64,000 nt of DNA from Aphrophora alni (GCA_963513935.1 OY740773.1:100859291-100923290), one strand, 5' to 3'. Shown: positions 1-10,854, counted from the first letter of the stretch. Numbers and translations: made by a program. Notes: a model not told the origin generated them from the sequence alone.

Positions 1-173
1 TTACGTTTCGATATCGTAGTTGTCTTCCTTAGAAGATTGCTCATTTTAGGTACAAAACCTATTATTTTGTAATACGAATAGTGATTCAACTCTTTGAAGA
101 TGACAACCGTTCTAACGAAACTTAATTAAGAGTATTAAGATGACTAAATTTAAAGAAATATATGTGTTCTTAC

Positions 174-294
174 CTGGCCAAGCTAAGTCCGTGTCAATGT
201 CTATTGGATTGTCGTCATAAGTGGTGACAGTTTTAGCATCCGCAACTTCTATACAGGGCGCTGTGCCATCAGAGCATGTATCCTGAGCACCCAC
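174..294 (-). CDS. Putative internal protein-coding exon, 121 nt
   Basis: On the minus strand this segment is preceded by a pyrimidine-ending acceptor (TTTCAG) and followed by a consensus donor (GTAAGA). It is open throughout in one frame, with balanced codon use and ordinary base composition unlike the AT-rich surroundings. The frame begins on a complete codon (phase 0) and ends one base into a codon (phase 1). It encodes about 40 residues, beginning VGAQDTCSDGTAPCIEV and ending in an acidic stretch with DDNPIDIDTDLAWPG. There are two cysteines, no lysine-rich tract and no membrane segment. I do not recognise the family. Its entry phase matches the exit phase of the minus-strand exon at 47140-47305, so the two could be consecutive exons of one gene. 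It could also belong to an unrelated gene or be an unusually intact element fragment. Confidence 0.55.
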
Positions 295-820
295 CTGAAA
301 CCAGTGGAACAATCATTAGAGACAGCCGTTGACATAGAAAATCCACGTTATCATATTGTTACTATCGCGGGACGGTAGACAGAAGTGGTAACTTTATCTA
401 TCAATTTAAAAATTTAATAATAAAATTTTAAACTTCAGTAAATGTAATAAAAATATTAAATATATGTAATGGTTCATTTTTTATTATTTATTACATTTTT
501 CAGTTAAAAACCATGTATGTAGGCCCACCTATTGCTACAGAGATAAAAATATACACTGATATTTTACGTAAAATTTCTTCTTCTTTTCAAAATGTTTTGT
601 ATGTATGGGTGTGAGAAAGTTAGTTAATATTTTTGTGAGTAAGTATTTACATACACATATAGATAGGCCGACATATAAACGTATATAGTGGAGCGTGACT
701 GGACAAACGAGCGTGATGCTTTAAGGATTATGATGACGCTAAATCGAAGCTTTTCTCTATACAAAATGTATAGTACTATAACAAAAGAAGTTTCACTTCA
801 ATAAGTCAATGGGTGTCATT
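295..820. other. AT-rich sequence, no gene seen
   Basis: Non-coding AT-rich DNA next to the exon. No open frame, tandem repeat or recognisable element was found. Confidence 0.5.
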
Positions 821-825
821 ATGCC

Positions 826-1012
826 ATTTACTCAGCCCATCATGGATTATGATACAAGGAGGAAAGCTCAGAATGTGCTCTCTTGGACCTTGTAGGAAAT
901 GTTAAATTGTAATAATAGATCAAAGAGTCTCACCCAAGTTAGATTATTTAAAACAGCTGATACCCAGACTTTCTGTATCTTGTAATTGTGTATATTACTA
1001 CTTTACTAGCTT
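826..1012 (+). repeat. Dispersed repeat family D, copy 1
   Basis: It shares the order of a CCCAGCC/CATCATG-like head, CTTGGACCTTGTAGGAAATG, GTAGATCAAAG, and a GTAATTGTGTAT tail with copies near 3236, 28080 and 47884 on the plus strand, and fragments near 15410, 38750 and 52990 on the minus strand. It runs directly into a family C copy, an order also seen near 48 kb, so D and C may be parts of one longer element. No coding potential. Confidence 0.6.
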
Positions 1013-1014
1013 CA

Positions 1015-1420
1015 CTCATGTTGTGTCTCGTCCCTCCGGGGTTTTATAGTTTAACATGTTTAAAGAAACCTCTGCTTGCTACGCTCGAACCTACAGGATC
1101 TCGTAATTTCACAATTTCTTGATAGTTCAAGGCTCAAAATAACATTTCTAACATTAAACTTCGCTATTTGTCAGCGGAGATATCTGGAGTTGGTAACTTT
1201 GTAGAGTTTAAATTGTTAAATTTTTATCTAATTTAGCTTGTTATAAGTTGAATAACACACTGGACATTAACAAAAAACAGATTAAAATTGCCAACATTTT
1301 GACATTTTCGTTTAGATTTTTCTAAATTTCAATAGATTTTAATAGGAGTTGACTACAATCCGACACCCTATAGTAAATTTCATGTGACTATCATAATTAT
1401 TGTAGCCGCTATTGTACAGA
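1015..1420 (+). repeat. Dispersed repeat family C, copy 1
   Basis: It contains a TGCTACGCTCG-like motif, then ATCTCGTAA, TTATCTAATTTAG..GTTATAAGTTGAATA, an ATTGCCAACATTTTGACATTT-like segment and a 3' end resembling GCCGCTAT.GT. The same order appears near 7905, 9250, 10855, 11700 and 63780 on the plus strand and near 15000, 30560, 52700 and 59630 on the minus strand. It is non-coding and old (many differences between copies). Confidence 0.6.
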
Positions 1421-2200
1421 CCACAAATAATTAGAAACAAAATTAGCATTGACCGCTGTTATTAAAAGCTAGATTTCAATCAAATACGAGAACGTGTTTA
1501 TTGCACAAGTGAAGCAAATTCCTTACTTAAATAATTTGTTTTAAAACGGAGTCAATTTTCATTTTTTGATTGACAACTAACGAAATTAAATTGTTGATCA
1601 CGATGACTTTTTATTTGATTTTAGGATTGCGTGAGTGAGAAAGTTTGTGCAATGAAGGCGTAATGTATTTTGTTAAAATTTAATTGCAAATAAATCAGTA
1701 TGGTTTCATTGATTTTACGTCTGTTATATCCTAATACAATTTTAATCACATTAACTACATGTTACACAAATAATAGTTATATCATTGCTAATAATTAGCC
1801 CTTAATTACATGTATAACCAATAACGGATCTAACCTCGAATGAGTTTTTAATTAGGCACTCTAACAGTGGTAGTTAATATTCTGGAGCCTCTTATTGTTA
1901 TATTTATTAAACATTATACTATATACAGTTTATCTGAATTGCATATAAATCGTTGTTTTTCAATTATATTTTGTAAATAAATTCTTAAATTAAAATTTTA
2001 TTCTAATTTATTTTAGTGTATTTTATCATTAGGAATACTAGCTGATGGCTCCAGTTTCAAATGGGTATAATTTAAATAGTTTTATAAAGAAATAATGTTT
2101 TTAGCACAACCCTAATGGTGGTGCTATGGAAATAAATTATGCCCAAATACAGAAACACGCCACTTTGGTCAAAATGGACCCATAAATAATAGAGATATGA
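1420..2200. other. AT-rich sequence, nothing recognised
   Basis: Long AT-rich stretch without open frames, tandem structure or family matches that I could see. Confidence 0.5.
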
Positions 2201-2205
2201 TATTT

Positions 2206-3095
2206 ATTTTAGGGGTAAAAACACTCTTGGAATGGAACATTTGGAAAACCTTTTCTTAGTGGGCGTCTACAGACCTACCCCAAACGATGTTAAAAAATTC
2301 ATAGCTCTAGGCTTCTTGGATCCAGTGATAAGTTTGAGTGGTAAAAACCACCCTTGGAGTGGAAAATATTCAAAACCCTTTCTTTGTACGTCTCTACAGA
2401 CCTACCCCAAACCGTGTTAAAAAAATCATAGCTCTAGGTTTCTTGATCCAGTGATAAGTTTGAGTGGTAAAAAACACCCTTGGAGTGGAAAATTTCAAAA
2501 CCCTTTCTTTGTACGTCTCTACAGACCTACCCCAAAACGTGTTAAAAAAAATCATAGCTCTAGGTTTCTTGATCCAGTGATAAGTTTGAGTGGTAAAAAA
2601 CACCCTTGGAGTGGAAATTTTCAAAACCCTTTCTTTGTACGTCTCTACAGACCTACCCCAAACCGTGTTAAAAAAATCATAGCTCTAGGTTTCTTGATCC
2701 AGTGATAAGTTTGAGTGGTAAAAAACACCCTTGGAGTGGAAAATTTCAAAACCCTTTCTTTGTACGTCTCTACAGACCTACCCCAAAACGTGTTAAAAAA
2801 AATCATAGCTCTAGGCTTCTTGATCCAGTGATAAGTTTGAGTGGTAAAAAACACCCTTGGAGTGGAACATTTTCAAAACCCTTTCTTTGTACCTCTCTAC
2901 AGACCTACCCCAAACCACGTTAAAAAATTCATAGCTCTAGGATTCTTGGATCCAAAGATATGATTTAGGGATGAAAAACACTCTTGGAGTAGAATATTTT
3001 CAAAACCCTTTCTTAGTACGCTTCTACAGACCTATCCCAAAGCATATTAAAAAATTCAGAGTTCTAGGTTTCTTGGATCGAGATATTTCGTGATC
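2206..3095 (+). repeat. Satellite array, about 126-bp unit, seven copies
   Basis: The landmark CACCCTTGG (CACTCTTGG in the edge copies) recurs at 2222, 2349, 2475, 2601, 2726, 2852 and 2979, giving steps of 125-127 bp. The middle units are almost identical and the two edge units are clearly diverged, as expected if an array grows from its centre. The units starting at 2475 and 2726 share small variants (AAAATTTC, CCAAAACGTG) that the units at 2349 and 2601 lack (CCAAACCGTG). This gives a dimeric higher-order period of about 251 bp. Open frames across the array on both strands are by-products of a repeat length that is often a multiple of three. Confidence 0.95.
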
Positions 3096-3235
3096 AGTCA
3101 GTAGGTTTTAACTTATGGATATCGGTGCTTACATTCATATCCAATTCTATGACAACAAATAATTTATTAGATTTTCAATCTTGTTATTTGAAGACGAAAA
3201 ACCTCCATGTTATCAACACCTTACAAAAAATAGTA

Positions 3236-3400
3236 GTTGCGACCATTATAGTACTTACCCAGACCCATTATACAACGTAATAAAAGCTGATCTTAATATA
3301 ATGTCCAAAATTTGGTTTCTTCAGCCTTTCAGAGAATGTTGTTGGTAGATCAAGGGATCATATCCAGTAGAGTAAGTTTGTTTAAAATACTCAAGTTTTC
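3236..3400 (+). repeat. Family D, diverged copy
   Basis: It contains TACTTACCCAGACCCATTATAC, a GTTGGTAGATCAAGGGATCATAT-like segment and GTAGAGTAAGTTTGTTTAAAA, matching family D order. It abuts a family K copy on its right. Confidence 0.5.
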
Positions 3401-3640
3401 ATAACAAAAGTCACGCATACATGGCAGTATCTCAATTTCTTGTTTGAGTAGGAAGATGATAGACACATCAGTGGAAAGCTCTTGATTGAGGCTATCAACA
3501 GTTGTGACAAAACTCAGGATCCTGATACAGAATGTTCCGAAAAAATATAAAACTTATTACCTCCTTCTCTTTTTTAAATGTTAGCATATCAATGGCCCCC
3601 TCATGTTACACCTAAAAATTTCCGTTATTTTTCTAAAAAC
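3400..3640 (+). repeat. Dispersed repeat family K, left member of an inverted pair
   Basis: The segment with AAGCTCTTGATTGA, TGTTCCGAAAAAATATAAA and TTAGCATATCAATG reads in reverse complement at 6180-6440. The pair faces inward around about 2.5 kb that contains a decayed transposase and a family F copy. It may be a non-autonomous element inserted twice, or the long inverted ends of a composite element. Confidence 0.55.
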
Positions 3641-4110
3641 CAAATCTTTTTAATTTTACTTAGATAATAATTTATGAGGAAATAAATTTCAGTTCTATTT
3701 ATTATAAAAAATATATATGAAAACTCTTTAAAAAAGTATTTACATTTGTTATCTGCACAGGGTGTTCCAAAAATAAATTAAAGAACAATATTCTTCTTGT
3801 ATTTACAAATAATAGCATTGATTAACTAACAAGAGTGTAATAAAATTGGTTTTTAACTTTGGTACAAAGGTTGTCCCTATTTTCTATAAATTATTTCTTA
3901 TCTGTTGTTGAGGAACCCTTTTGTCTAGTACATGTTTACTTATTGATTTCGAGTGATTTGTTATACAGTCGTGTTCTCAGTTTCATTGTAGGCTTGTTAC
4001 TGGGTATTACATTAACTAAGTTATCTATTAGATAGTGTACTGAGATAGATATGATGTATTGCTATAGAGATAAAAAAATGAAAACAACAGGAAATGTTTA
4101 ACCAAAACTA
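3641..4110. other. AT-rich sequence with a possible transposon terminus
   Basis: CAGGGTGTTCCAAAAATAA at about 3758 looks like the terminal inverted repeat of a mariner-type DNA transposon. It lies about 350 bp upstream of the transposase remnant. No matching right end was located. Confidence 0.35.
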
Positions 4111-4540
4111 TCAGAACAAGGGAGAAATCAATCAGTGTCAAGGTTTGTTCGTAACTTCAGAAGTGTTGAGGATAAACCTAAAAGTGGGGCCTCTACGTAT
4201 TAAGATGGTTTACTCTCTGTCCTAGAAAATATTTACATGTCTACCACGCAAAAAGCTTTTAAATGAGAGAACAAAAAGCAGATCAATAGGCAGTTTTTAT
4301 AGCAGAACAGTTCCTTATAAAATATTATTCTTACAAGAGTTAGTGTAGAAAAGACGTTTTCGATAGCAGAATAAAAGTTTGTGAAATATTGATGCAATGC
4401 TATGTGATAGACATCAACTGCCATTCCCATATGAAGCGAGATTTAAATGGCAGTGTGAATAAGCAAAATGCTGGATAGAAGCACACTCGGTGGCCGGAAA
4501 AAGTTTATATTTGTAGTAGAAAGGTGGGTTAAACATGATT
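4110..4540 (+). pseudogene. Decayed mariner-like transposase
   Basis: Conceptual translation in drifting frames gives RFVRNFRSVEDKPKSG and LSVLENIYMST at the 5' side and LNGSVNKQNAG plus WPEKVYI at the 3' side. These match in order the N-terminal DNA-binding region and the segment between catalytic residues of insect mariner-type DDE transposases, from memory of that family. Stop codons and frame changes are frequent and the middle is shortened, so it is inactive. The plus-strand direction agrees with the terminus-like sequence near 3758. Confidence 0.6.
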
Positions 4541-4559
4541 AAATCTTTCGCCATATGTT

Positions 4560-5625
4560 AAAACTTTGAATAGTCCTCGTTATTTATGTCTGCTTCTAAA
4601 CAGAATCGTGACTGCGATTGTGCAACTTTGTCAAAATAGTCATCCACAATTGCAGTTCAATGACTTATAATTGTAGAAGTTTAGATTTATAATCCAAGAG
4701 TAAAAACAATTTATTGTGAAATATTTCAGAAAGTTAGGTATTGCTTGCTTTGCATGTCTAAAAAGACGTCATTGAGTGACAACGATATAAAAGCTTTGGA
4801 AGTAGAGAGAGGAAGGGTTAGTGGATCACAAAAGGACTGCCAGAGGTTCTGCTGATAGCCAGACGCAGTTGGCGAGAAAGACTCTTCAAAGAGCAGGAAC
4901 GAGTTCCCAAAGGAACGAGCGATTTGCTGTGTATTCTCTAACTCGAGAACAGTGATATAGTCAAAGTAAAGCCAGGTCTAGAAGTCACGATAATGAAGTT
5001 ATACTGGGTTCATAAATAAAGTAAATTGTTTAGTGATTAATAGAGAATAAAATAAAGTTCTTTTTGTATAAATTATAAGATAAAGTACTGTATTTGTTTG
5101 AAGTAAAGAGTGTATTCTTTATAAAATAATAGACAAGTTTATTTAAACTGAATTAACGATCATTTGTATTTTGAAGAACCCAGACCAAAATAAAATATTG
5201 GAAAGTCCCAATCTTAAGAACCCCTACCTCATTATTCCTTAAAAGTGCAAAATTACTTGCATCAGGTTTTTCCCAACATATGGACAAAGCCCCACTGAGT
5301 GACTTCCTTAGTTCCGAGATTTAAATCATTCGGATTATATCCTATAGTCTATTTGAAAATAAATGTTTATGATAATAAACCTACAAACGTGAATGATATG
5401 ACAAAAAAAATACGACAAGCAATACAGAAAATTACAAGAAAATTACAAGTTTTATAGCCGTTTGGGACATTATCAAGTAACCTTTGGTTGACATTTTGAA
5501 ACTAATAAACAGGGACTCTCCGAGCTCGTCTTTGGCTAAAACTTAGTTCAAATAATCAGATTTACATTTATAGTTTTTGTTATTCGTTAAAGTTTTCTAT
5601 TGTACACGAAATAAAAAATATTAAT
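4560..5625. other. Unassigned sequence, possible retroelement tail
   Basis: The stretch 4790-5000 is less AT-rich, with AGTTGGCGAGAAAGACTC and AGCAGGAACGAG. It is followed by an AATAAAGTTC-type tail. That is compatible with the end of an LTR or a retroelement, but no partner copy was found and no gene is visible. The rest is plain AT-rich DNA. Confidence 0.25.
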
Positions 5626-5629
5626 ATTG

Positions 5630-6045
5630 TCTTTTTCGTCATACTGATGTTCGTCAAGAAAAAGCTGTTTTCAATACATGCATTGAGATGCTAAAGTTGT
5701 TCTTTTTGGTCCTAGGACCTAAAAACATCAGCTGTGGTCGAGTTCATAAGCTGGTATTTCGTTTATACGAATTAATTAACGATTGTAAAGCATCTATAAA
5801 AATAACCGATACTCTATTGTAAATAACCGATACCAGCTGTTACCATCGATTTGAAGGTAAATAGGTTATAACATTTTAGATTTTGTGAAATTGTTTTCTT
5901 ATATTATTTACAGTATAACGAAAAATATAGTTCATCACTTGGATTAAAAGAAGCTTTTCGATCCTCGCTCATTTTTCGTTAAACGTGAGCTTGTATTGAA
6001 AAGCTTCACTTTTGGTTTTAGTGATGAAATAATATATTATACTAT
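5630..6045 (+). repeat. Dispersed repeat family F, copy 1
   Basis: It shares almost its full length with copies near 35865 (plus) and 56395 (minus). Landmarks are CATTGAGATGCTAAAGTTGTT, CCTAAAAACATCAGCTG, TACGAATTAATTAACGATTG and GAAAAATATAGTTCATCACTTGG. The 3' third can fold: ATCACTTGG..AAAAGAAGCTTTTC pairs with GAAAAGCTTCACTTTTGG..GTGATGA. In copies 2 and 3 the tip of this hairpin is GC-rich. No protein is encoded. Confidence 0.8.
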
Positions 6046-6179
6046 TTTAAACTTATTTTGTAATACCCTGTACAGAAAAATAATATTTAGTTACATTATC
6101 AGATAGCAACTGTAAACAGCTTTCCAAAGAGTTGTCACATAAACGTTATACTTGTGTTATGGTTAGGTTAGGTTTGGTT

Positions 6180-6440
6180 GAGTCAAATAAAAAACCCATT
6201 TCCACAAAATAAAGGGACTTTTAGGGGTATCCTAACGGAAAAACATTGATATGCTTACATTTAAAAATATGACATTTATATTTTTTCGGAACACTCTATA
6301 AGGAAACCTAAGTTTGAGCACATACTGTACATAGCTTCAATCAAGAGCTTCCCGTTTAATGTGTCAACTATTTCCTAAGCCGATTAGAAGCTGAGATATT
6401 CTTATGCTATCAATAAAAAGCTGAAAATTATCGTGCTAAA
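6180..6440 (-). repeat. Family K, right member of the inverted pair
   Basis: Reverse complement of the family K copy at 3400-3640: CATTGATATGCTTACATTT, TATATTTTTTCGGAACACT and TCAATCAAGAGCTTCC appear in the expected reversed order. It is preceded by GGTTAGGTTAGGTTTGG, a TTAGG-like stretch. Confidence 0.55.
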
Positions 6441-7030
6441 CAGGATAGAGTAGGCTTATTTAGTAAACTCAAGTTGGTGCGTTTTTACCAATTCAGATTC
6501 CGTTATATCTGTCTGTCTGTCTGTCTGTCCGGGTGGAATTTTGCAATCGAGTTTAAACTAACTTCCCGATAAGCTAGAGGCCTGAAATTTTGAACATAGG
6601 TCAGAATTGGATGACAATACAATTATTGAGTTGGTTTCTTGTCTCTACATTTGTTTAAACAATAGTTAAAACACCTTGCAATGAAGATGCCATGACGGAG
6701 ATGGAAATAATTCGTCAAATACGACCTTCACCACCATAAGTTTGTGATACATTTACAATTTGTAATGGAGAAGGATCTGACATTGTATTGTTTTAATTCA
6801 TGTACATGGAAAAAATACAATAAATTTTGTTTACTTCTTTAGTTTGATTTTCTGAGTTACAAGACTAATAGAACTATTATAGGTAATAAATGGAAATATT
6901 TTGAATTTCAGACATTTGCAGCTAAACAGGATGTGAAATGTATTGGGAAATTTCCTATTTATGTCCCTGTCAGAGTCTCATCAATATATACAAAACCGAT
7001 TGAAATCCTTCACCCGAACATAAGACTAAA
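6440..7030. other. AT-rich sequence with a short (TCTG)n
   Basis: A short (TCTG)n tract lies at about 6507-6528. It is followed by a GGTGGAATTTTGCAATCGAG-type segment that looks like dispersed repeat sequence, including GGCCTGAAATTTTGAACATAGG. No coding sequence was seen. Confidence 0.4.
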
Positions 7031-7031
7031 A

Positions 7032-7484
7032 AAACAGAAAATAATAAATCAAATTAAAAAAAGTTCTTAACATACCCCGATTTTAAAACGAACTTAAAAG
7101 TATAAAATAATGTTTCATGACCCTTCTACAATTTTGAGGGAGGATTGTTAGTGGCTATGGATATATTTGGAATACTTGGAGAGAAAAACGTGGGACGCAG
7201 ATAAAATAATACAAGTAAACAATCCGGATGAATTCACAGATAATTTCAGTGAATCGGAAATGAGATTCACTGTAATTTAATTTATTTACTCCTACTTAAT
7301 TATCATAGATTGATTGCCTGCGCCCCGCGTTTTCCCCTCCAAGTATTCCAAATATATCCATAGCCACTAACGACCCTCCCTCAAAATTGTAGAAGGGTCA
7401 TGAAAAATTAGTTTATACTTTTTAGTCCGTTTTAAAAACGTGGTATGTTAATTTTTTTTTGTTTATTTGATTTATTATTTATTA
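7032..7484. repeat. Fold-back element, family J
   Basis: The left arm (about 7032-7205) and right arm (about 7310-7484) are reverse complements at high identity. They include AATAATAAATCAAA, TTCATGACCCTTCTACAATT, TTGAGGGAGG and GTGGCTATGGATATATTTGG. Arms of about 170 bp flank an AT-rich spacer of about 105 bp. This is typical of a fold-back or MITE-like DNA transposon. A fragment of the right end (TTTATACTTTTTAGTCCGTT) recurs at 55868-55890. Confidence 0.85.
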
Positions 7485-7904
7485 ACAAGCACCCGGGCAA
7501 TATTAAAATTTTAAACAGCTTTTATTGTCTGGAAAGTTTAATTTGGTGGGGGAGTTATAGAAGTGATTACTTGTAACAGGAGAATGTTGGGTTGTGTATT
7601 GAAGTTAAGGCGGTCGACCGTCTTCTTAAATATGTTTGGAATTGCATTGGACATTGAATTATGACTTGTTTATTAATTTATCTATGATTGTGTGGCTGCA
7701 CTGTTTTTGAGATTTAGTGTATTTGGATTTTGTTGTGTGAGGCTTTGAATGTCGATTGTTCTTTGCTTGATTGTGTGTTTGTGATAGTTTTATTATGTTT
7801 TAAATTATTTTATTGACGTATCTTATTAAAAATGTATCTTTTGTCTGCAAGATGGAATAAATAAATGAAATGTATGATGACAATGTTTTGTTTCTTTCGT
7901 GTCA
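7485..7904. other. No gene or element recognised
   Basis: T-rich unique-looking sequence between the fold-back element and the next family C copy. Confidence 0.45.
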
Positions 7905-8290
7905 ATGTCTGGTGTATAGCGGGCCTCGAGGCTGTACATTTATGAAGGAGCCTCCATTCGCTGTGCTCGTGTTGGTAAATATACGAATATCACTTTCTAT
8001 TGTGATGTTTATTTTTGACAATAAATTCAATATTTATTTGTCATCTTGGAGAGATAGGGTTGGTACCGCTAAATTCAAAATTAAAATCTGCAAATGTTTA
8101 TCTAATTTATAGTTGAATAAAACACGAGACATGAAAAAAAAACTATTTAAAGTTTCAAAATTCGATAGTTTTGAGTTTCAACATGGTTCTATTTAAGCAC
8201 ATATTATAGTACCGAATTTCAGGTCTCTAATCTTCATTTTTGTGGTCACTATCGTGCTTAAAACAAAGACAAAATATTTGTGTACAATAA
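7905..8290 (+). repeat. Family C, copy 2
   Basis: CATTCGCTGTGCTCGTGTTGG, ATACGAATATCAC, TTTATCTAATTTATAGTTGAATA and GTGGTCACTATCGTGCTTA match family C landmarks in order. The open frame that crosses its 5' half has no support. Confidence 0.6.
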
Positions 8291-8407
8291 AAAAAAAACA
8301 TTATTACAATAATAGAGTTCTAACTTACTTCTTATACTGTTAAAAATATGAACGACGCGACGGCGGAATTTCGAACATAGTTTTCAGATTTAATAACCTC
8401 CAAACTA

Positions 8408-8632
8408 ATACACTAAACTGTAACAAAATCAGTCATAAACCTCTGCTAACATTCAGTGACTGAAACATTCTTATAAGTGAAATATTACAACCTATCACAG
8501 TATCTGTATAAAGTTGACACAATGGATTTATGAGATCGTAACTTTTATATACTGAACTGATTGCTTGAGGTAAATCTTAATGTTTCCTGTGGCATATTTT
8601 ACGACCAAGAAAACATATTTTAGGACAATTTT
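8408..8632 (+). repeat. Block O, near-identical to 31008-31234 inverted
   Basis: About 225 bp matches the reverse complement of 31008-31234 with only about two differences by eye (GTGGC/GTGAC and TTAGG/TTACG). Flanking sequence on the right (family M) is also homologous between the two loci but much more diverged. The block has no open frame. It may be a recent insertion, a gene-conversion tract or a constrained sequence. Confidence 0.9.
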
Positions 8633-8639
8633 TCTCACA

Positions 8640-9045
8640 TTGTAGTAATAAAGTTTTGAGTAAATCCAACTCACTTTTTACTTTCTCATATATACGTAGT
8701 ATAGGGAAAGTTTTATGACGGGTAAAAAAATTGATGTTGAGTTTTTGCGGATAAATCCGTTTTGAGGTCTCCAGTCCACAAAAATTCGTTTTTGAAATGA
8801 AAACAGACTGTCTGCACAGTGCTCTACAATCCAAACACAAGGAGCCTCTAAGGACTTCAAGAAAAATATTGTCGCCATCTCTCCATAAATACAGGTTCGT
8901 GAGTTATCAATAGAAACCGGTCATGGGCTGTTAAAATAATCTTCATTTTCAAATTCTGTTTTACTGATCTTATTAAAATTTAAATGAAATATGGAAATTA
9001 ATTATCCAAATCCGTGTGCAAAATCGTAAGTTAAAAGTTTAATTG
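8640..9045 (+). repeat. Family M, copy 1
   Basis: Landmarks in order are TTTTTACTTTCTCATATA, CGTTTTGAGGTCTCC, CATCTCTCCATAAAT, GGTTCGTGAGTTATC and AAATTTAAATGAAAT. The same order occurs near 43150, 50040 and 54000 (plus), near 23540 and 30720 (minus), and partly near 61800. It is old and non-coding. Confidence 0.7.
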
Positions 9046-9235
9046 ATAAAACACAAATTGTCCGTTTATTTATTCAGACGCGTTTCAACAACACAATTTG
9101 TCATCTTCAGTGACGAACGAGCTACAATAACTAAACCATACTAACCTAGTACCTATAATAAACCCCGGCTTTATACAGAAAAAAGGGGCGTGGTCTAAAT
9201 CTACTTCAATGACGTCAGCTGGGTGATTGGCACTT
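9045..9235 (-). repeat. Family H single arm with hammerhead-like motif
   Basis: It corresponds to one arm of the fold-back at 43770-44275: GTTTCAAC, GTCATCTTCAGTGA, GAGCTACAATAACTAAACC and CTAACCTAGTA are shared. On the minus strand 9077-9114 reads CACTGAAGATGACAA, a short stem, then TTGAAACGCGTCTGA. This contains CTGANGA and GAAA spaced as in a hammerhead ribozyme core, but with two extra bases before stem II. Confidence 0.65.
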
Positions 9236-9249
9236 ATCAGCGTCTCCGC

Positions 9250-9640
9250 TCTGGAAGGCCTTTAGTAGTGGTCCACTCGCTACGCTCGAATCTGTGACTT
9301 GGGCCTACTATATCTCGTAACTATACGAATATCACATGTTTTGAGAGGTCAGTATTCGAAATAACACTTATTACAATAACTTTGCTGAATGACACAATAG
9401 GAATATCATTACACGCAGAATTGAATCTGCAAATTTTTATCTGATTCAGTGTGTTATAAGTTGAATACACACGTGATATAAATGAAAATTGTTTAAATTG
9501 GCAGCCATTTTGAAATAGTGAATTCGATTTTTCTGAATTTTGATTAAATTTTAAATTAGCCCACTACAGTATATTTCCAAAAATTTAGGTACATAAATAC
9601 ATTTTTGTGGCTGATATCGTGCTTACGTTCTGAAGAAGGA
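9250..9640 (+). repeat. Family C, copy 3
   Basis: CACTCGCTACGCTCGAATCTG, ATCTCGTAACTATACGAATA, GTGTTATAAGTTGAATA and TTTTTGTGGCTGATATCGTGC occur in family order. It continues without a break into family E, which suggests that C and E belong to one longer element. Confidence 0.65.
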
Positions 9641-10060
9641 CGAAAATCCTTTCGATTTCAGGAGGCCATGAACCGTGAAGATCAGTTAAAATATAGAGGT
9701 CGACGTTTTTTACAACACCAGTTACTTTACATACTGTGTAAGAAAGTTGTGAATAACACACACCCGCTCTTATTAAAGGTTCTGTCTAATCCGCATTTCC
9801 AAGCGGTGAACATTTGTGTCACTGTTAACCTATCTTTACGACCTTCAACCCTCAAGAGACAATGTGCAGGACGCCACCTGTCTTTCTCTAATGACTATTT
9901 ACTCGACCACATTTCAATGAATTGGGTCAGATACGTCTTTGACACAAATAAAATGAGATTATTTATTTTACACAATAATCTCTTGTTTTATTTTCTAATT
10001 CTCTTTAAGCCACGCTCAACAGCAGATGTCTTTCACTTAACTGTGTTGCACGCTTAGAAA
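9640..10060 (+). repeat. Family E, copy 1
   Basis: CAAGCGGTGAACATTTGTGTCACTG, TCTTTACGACCTTCAACCCTC, GACAATGTGCAGGACGCCA and TGGGTCAGATACGTCTTTG are shared with copies near 33775 and 37905. A 150-codon open frame crosses this copy. The other two copies have stops and shifts in the same frame and the translation resembles nothing known, so I treat it as non-coding repeat. Confidence 0.75.
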
Positions 10061-10294
10061 TCTGTTTAATTTATACCATTATATGGACGAACAAGAAGGA
10101 CATCTTTGTTGAGCAGAACGGTTTGGATTAGAAACGAAATTGTGCGAGGTTAAGTTTTGGAACTCTTTCAGCTTAACGTATTGAATTTGGAGAATTTGTA
10201 TAAACTGTTTTTTACAAAACAACAGAAGACGTCCAATTTCATAATTTCCTAAAGAAGTATTTTGCGAGAAGTGTGGTTGATTTTGAAGTCACTT

Positions 10295-10560
10295 ATACGG
10301 AGTAGATAGGGATAGCACACCCTAGAACATCTAGCTGGATCTACACCTTTCTTAGACTAGTCTTGCGGTCAATCCCCTCGCTATTCCCTTTTTATTGATT
10401 CTCCCTTGACCAACTCTTGTTCGATTACGATCCTGATGCTATTAGAGGATTCTAGGACTCACTTTTTTATTTTCTGATCTTTTTTCTTATAAGGCGATGA
10501 TGACCGGAAGGTTTTTCCCCTTTAAACGAAAAGTAAAAAATCGTCCAAACAGCAGAGATA
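10295..10560 (+). repeat. Family A, copy 1
   Basis: CTAGCTGGATCTACACCTTTC, CTCCCTTGACCAACTCTTGTT, CCTGATGCTATTAGAGGATT and GGCGATGATGACCGGAAGGTTT occur in the order found in the copies near 25315, 29275, 48905, 55218, 55488, 59283 and 61490, and in reverse at 26525. The 5' tip is diverged here. Confidence 0.75.
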
Positions 10561-10854
10561 GGTGTCATACAGAGTTTAGTTCATCTTACCACTATATTAT
10601 GTCATTCTGAATTACTACGCTTGCATAATGTAACTTATCTTTACCTTGTGTTATCATTTCATTATTTTCTTACCTATTTCTTGGAACTGACAGGGTAAAC
10701 ACCTTATCAGTTTTTTTAATAAAGGATATCTTAAATGTAAGAGAGGGGGTAGAAAGTTCTTTATCTAGATAAAATCGTTAGATAACTTACCCGTTGGCAC
10801 TCAACCCTCATTTTCTATTAGTTTACCAGTAGGCTATAGATTCGCTATAATAAA

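Noticed and set aside
2232..2923. Repeated HPWSGK-type peptides on the plus strand and TPRVFFTTQTYHW-type peptides on the minus strand
   Set aside because: They follow the 126-bp satellite, whose length is a multiple of three, on both strands; no start, splice or codon evidence.
9605..10057. 150-codon plus-strand open frame
   Set aside because: It lies in dispersed families C and E; the homologous copies near 33.8 and 37.9 kb have stops and shifts in that frame.
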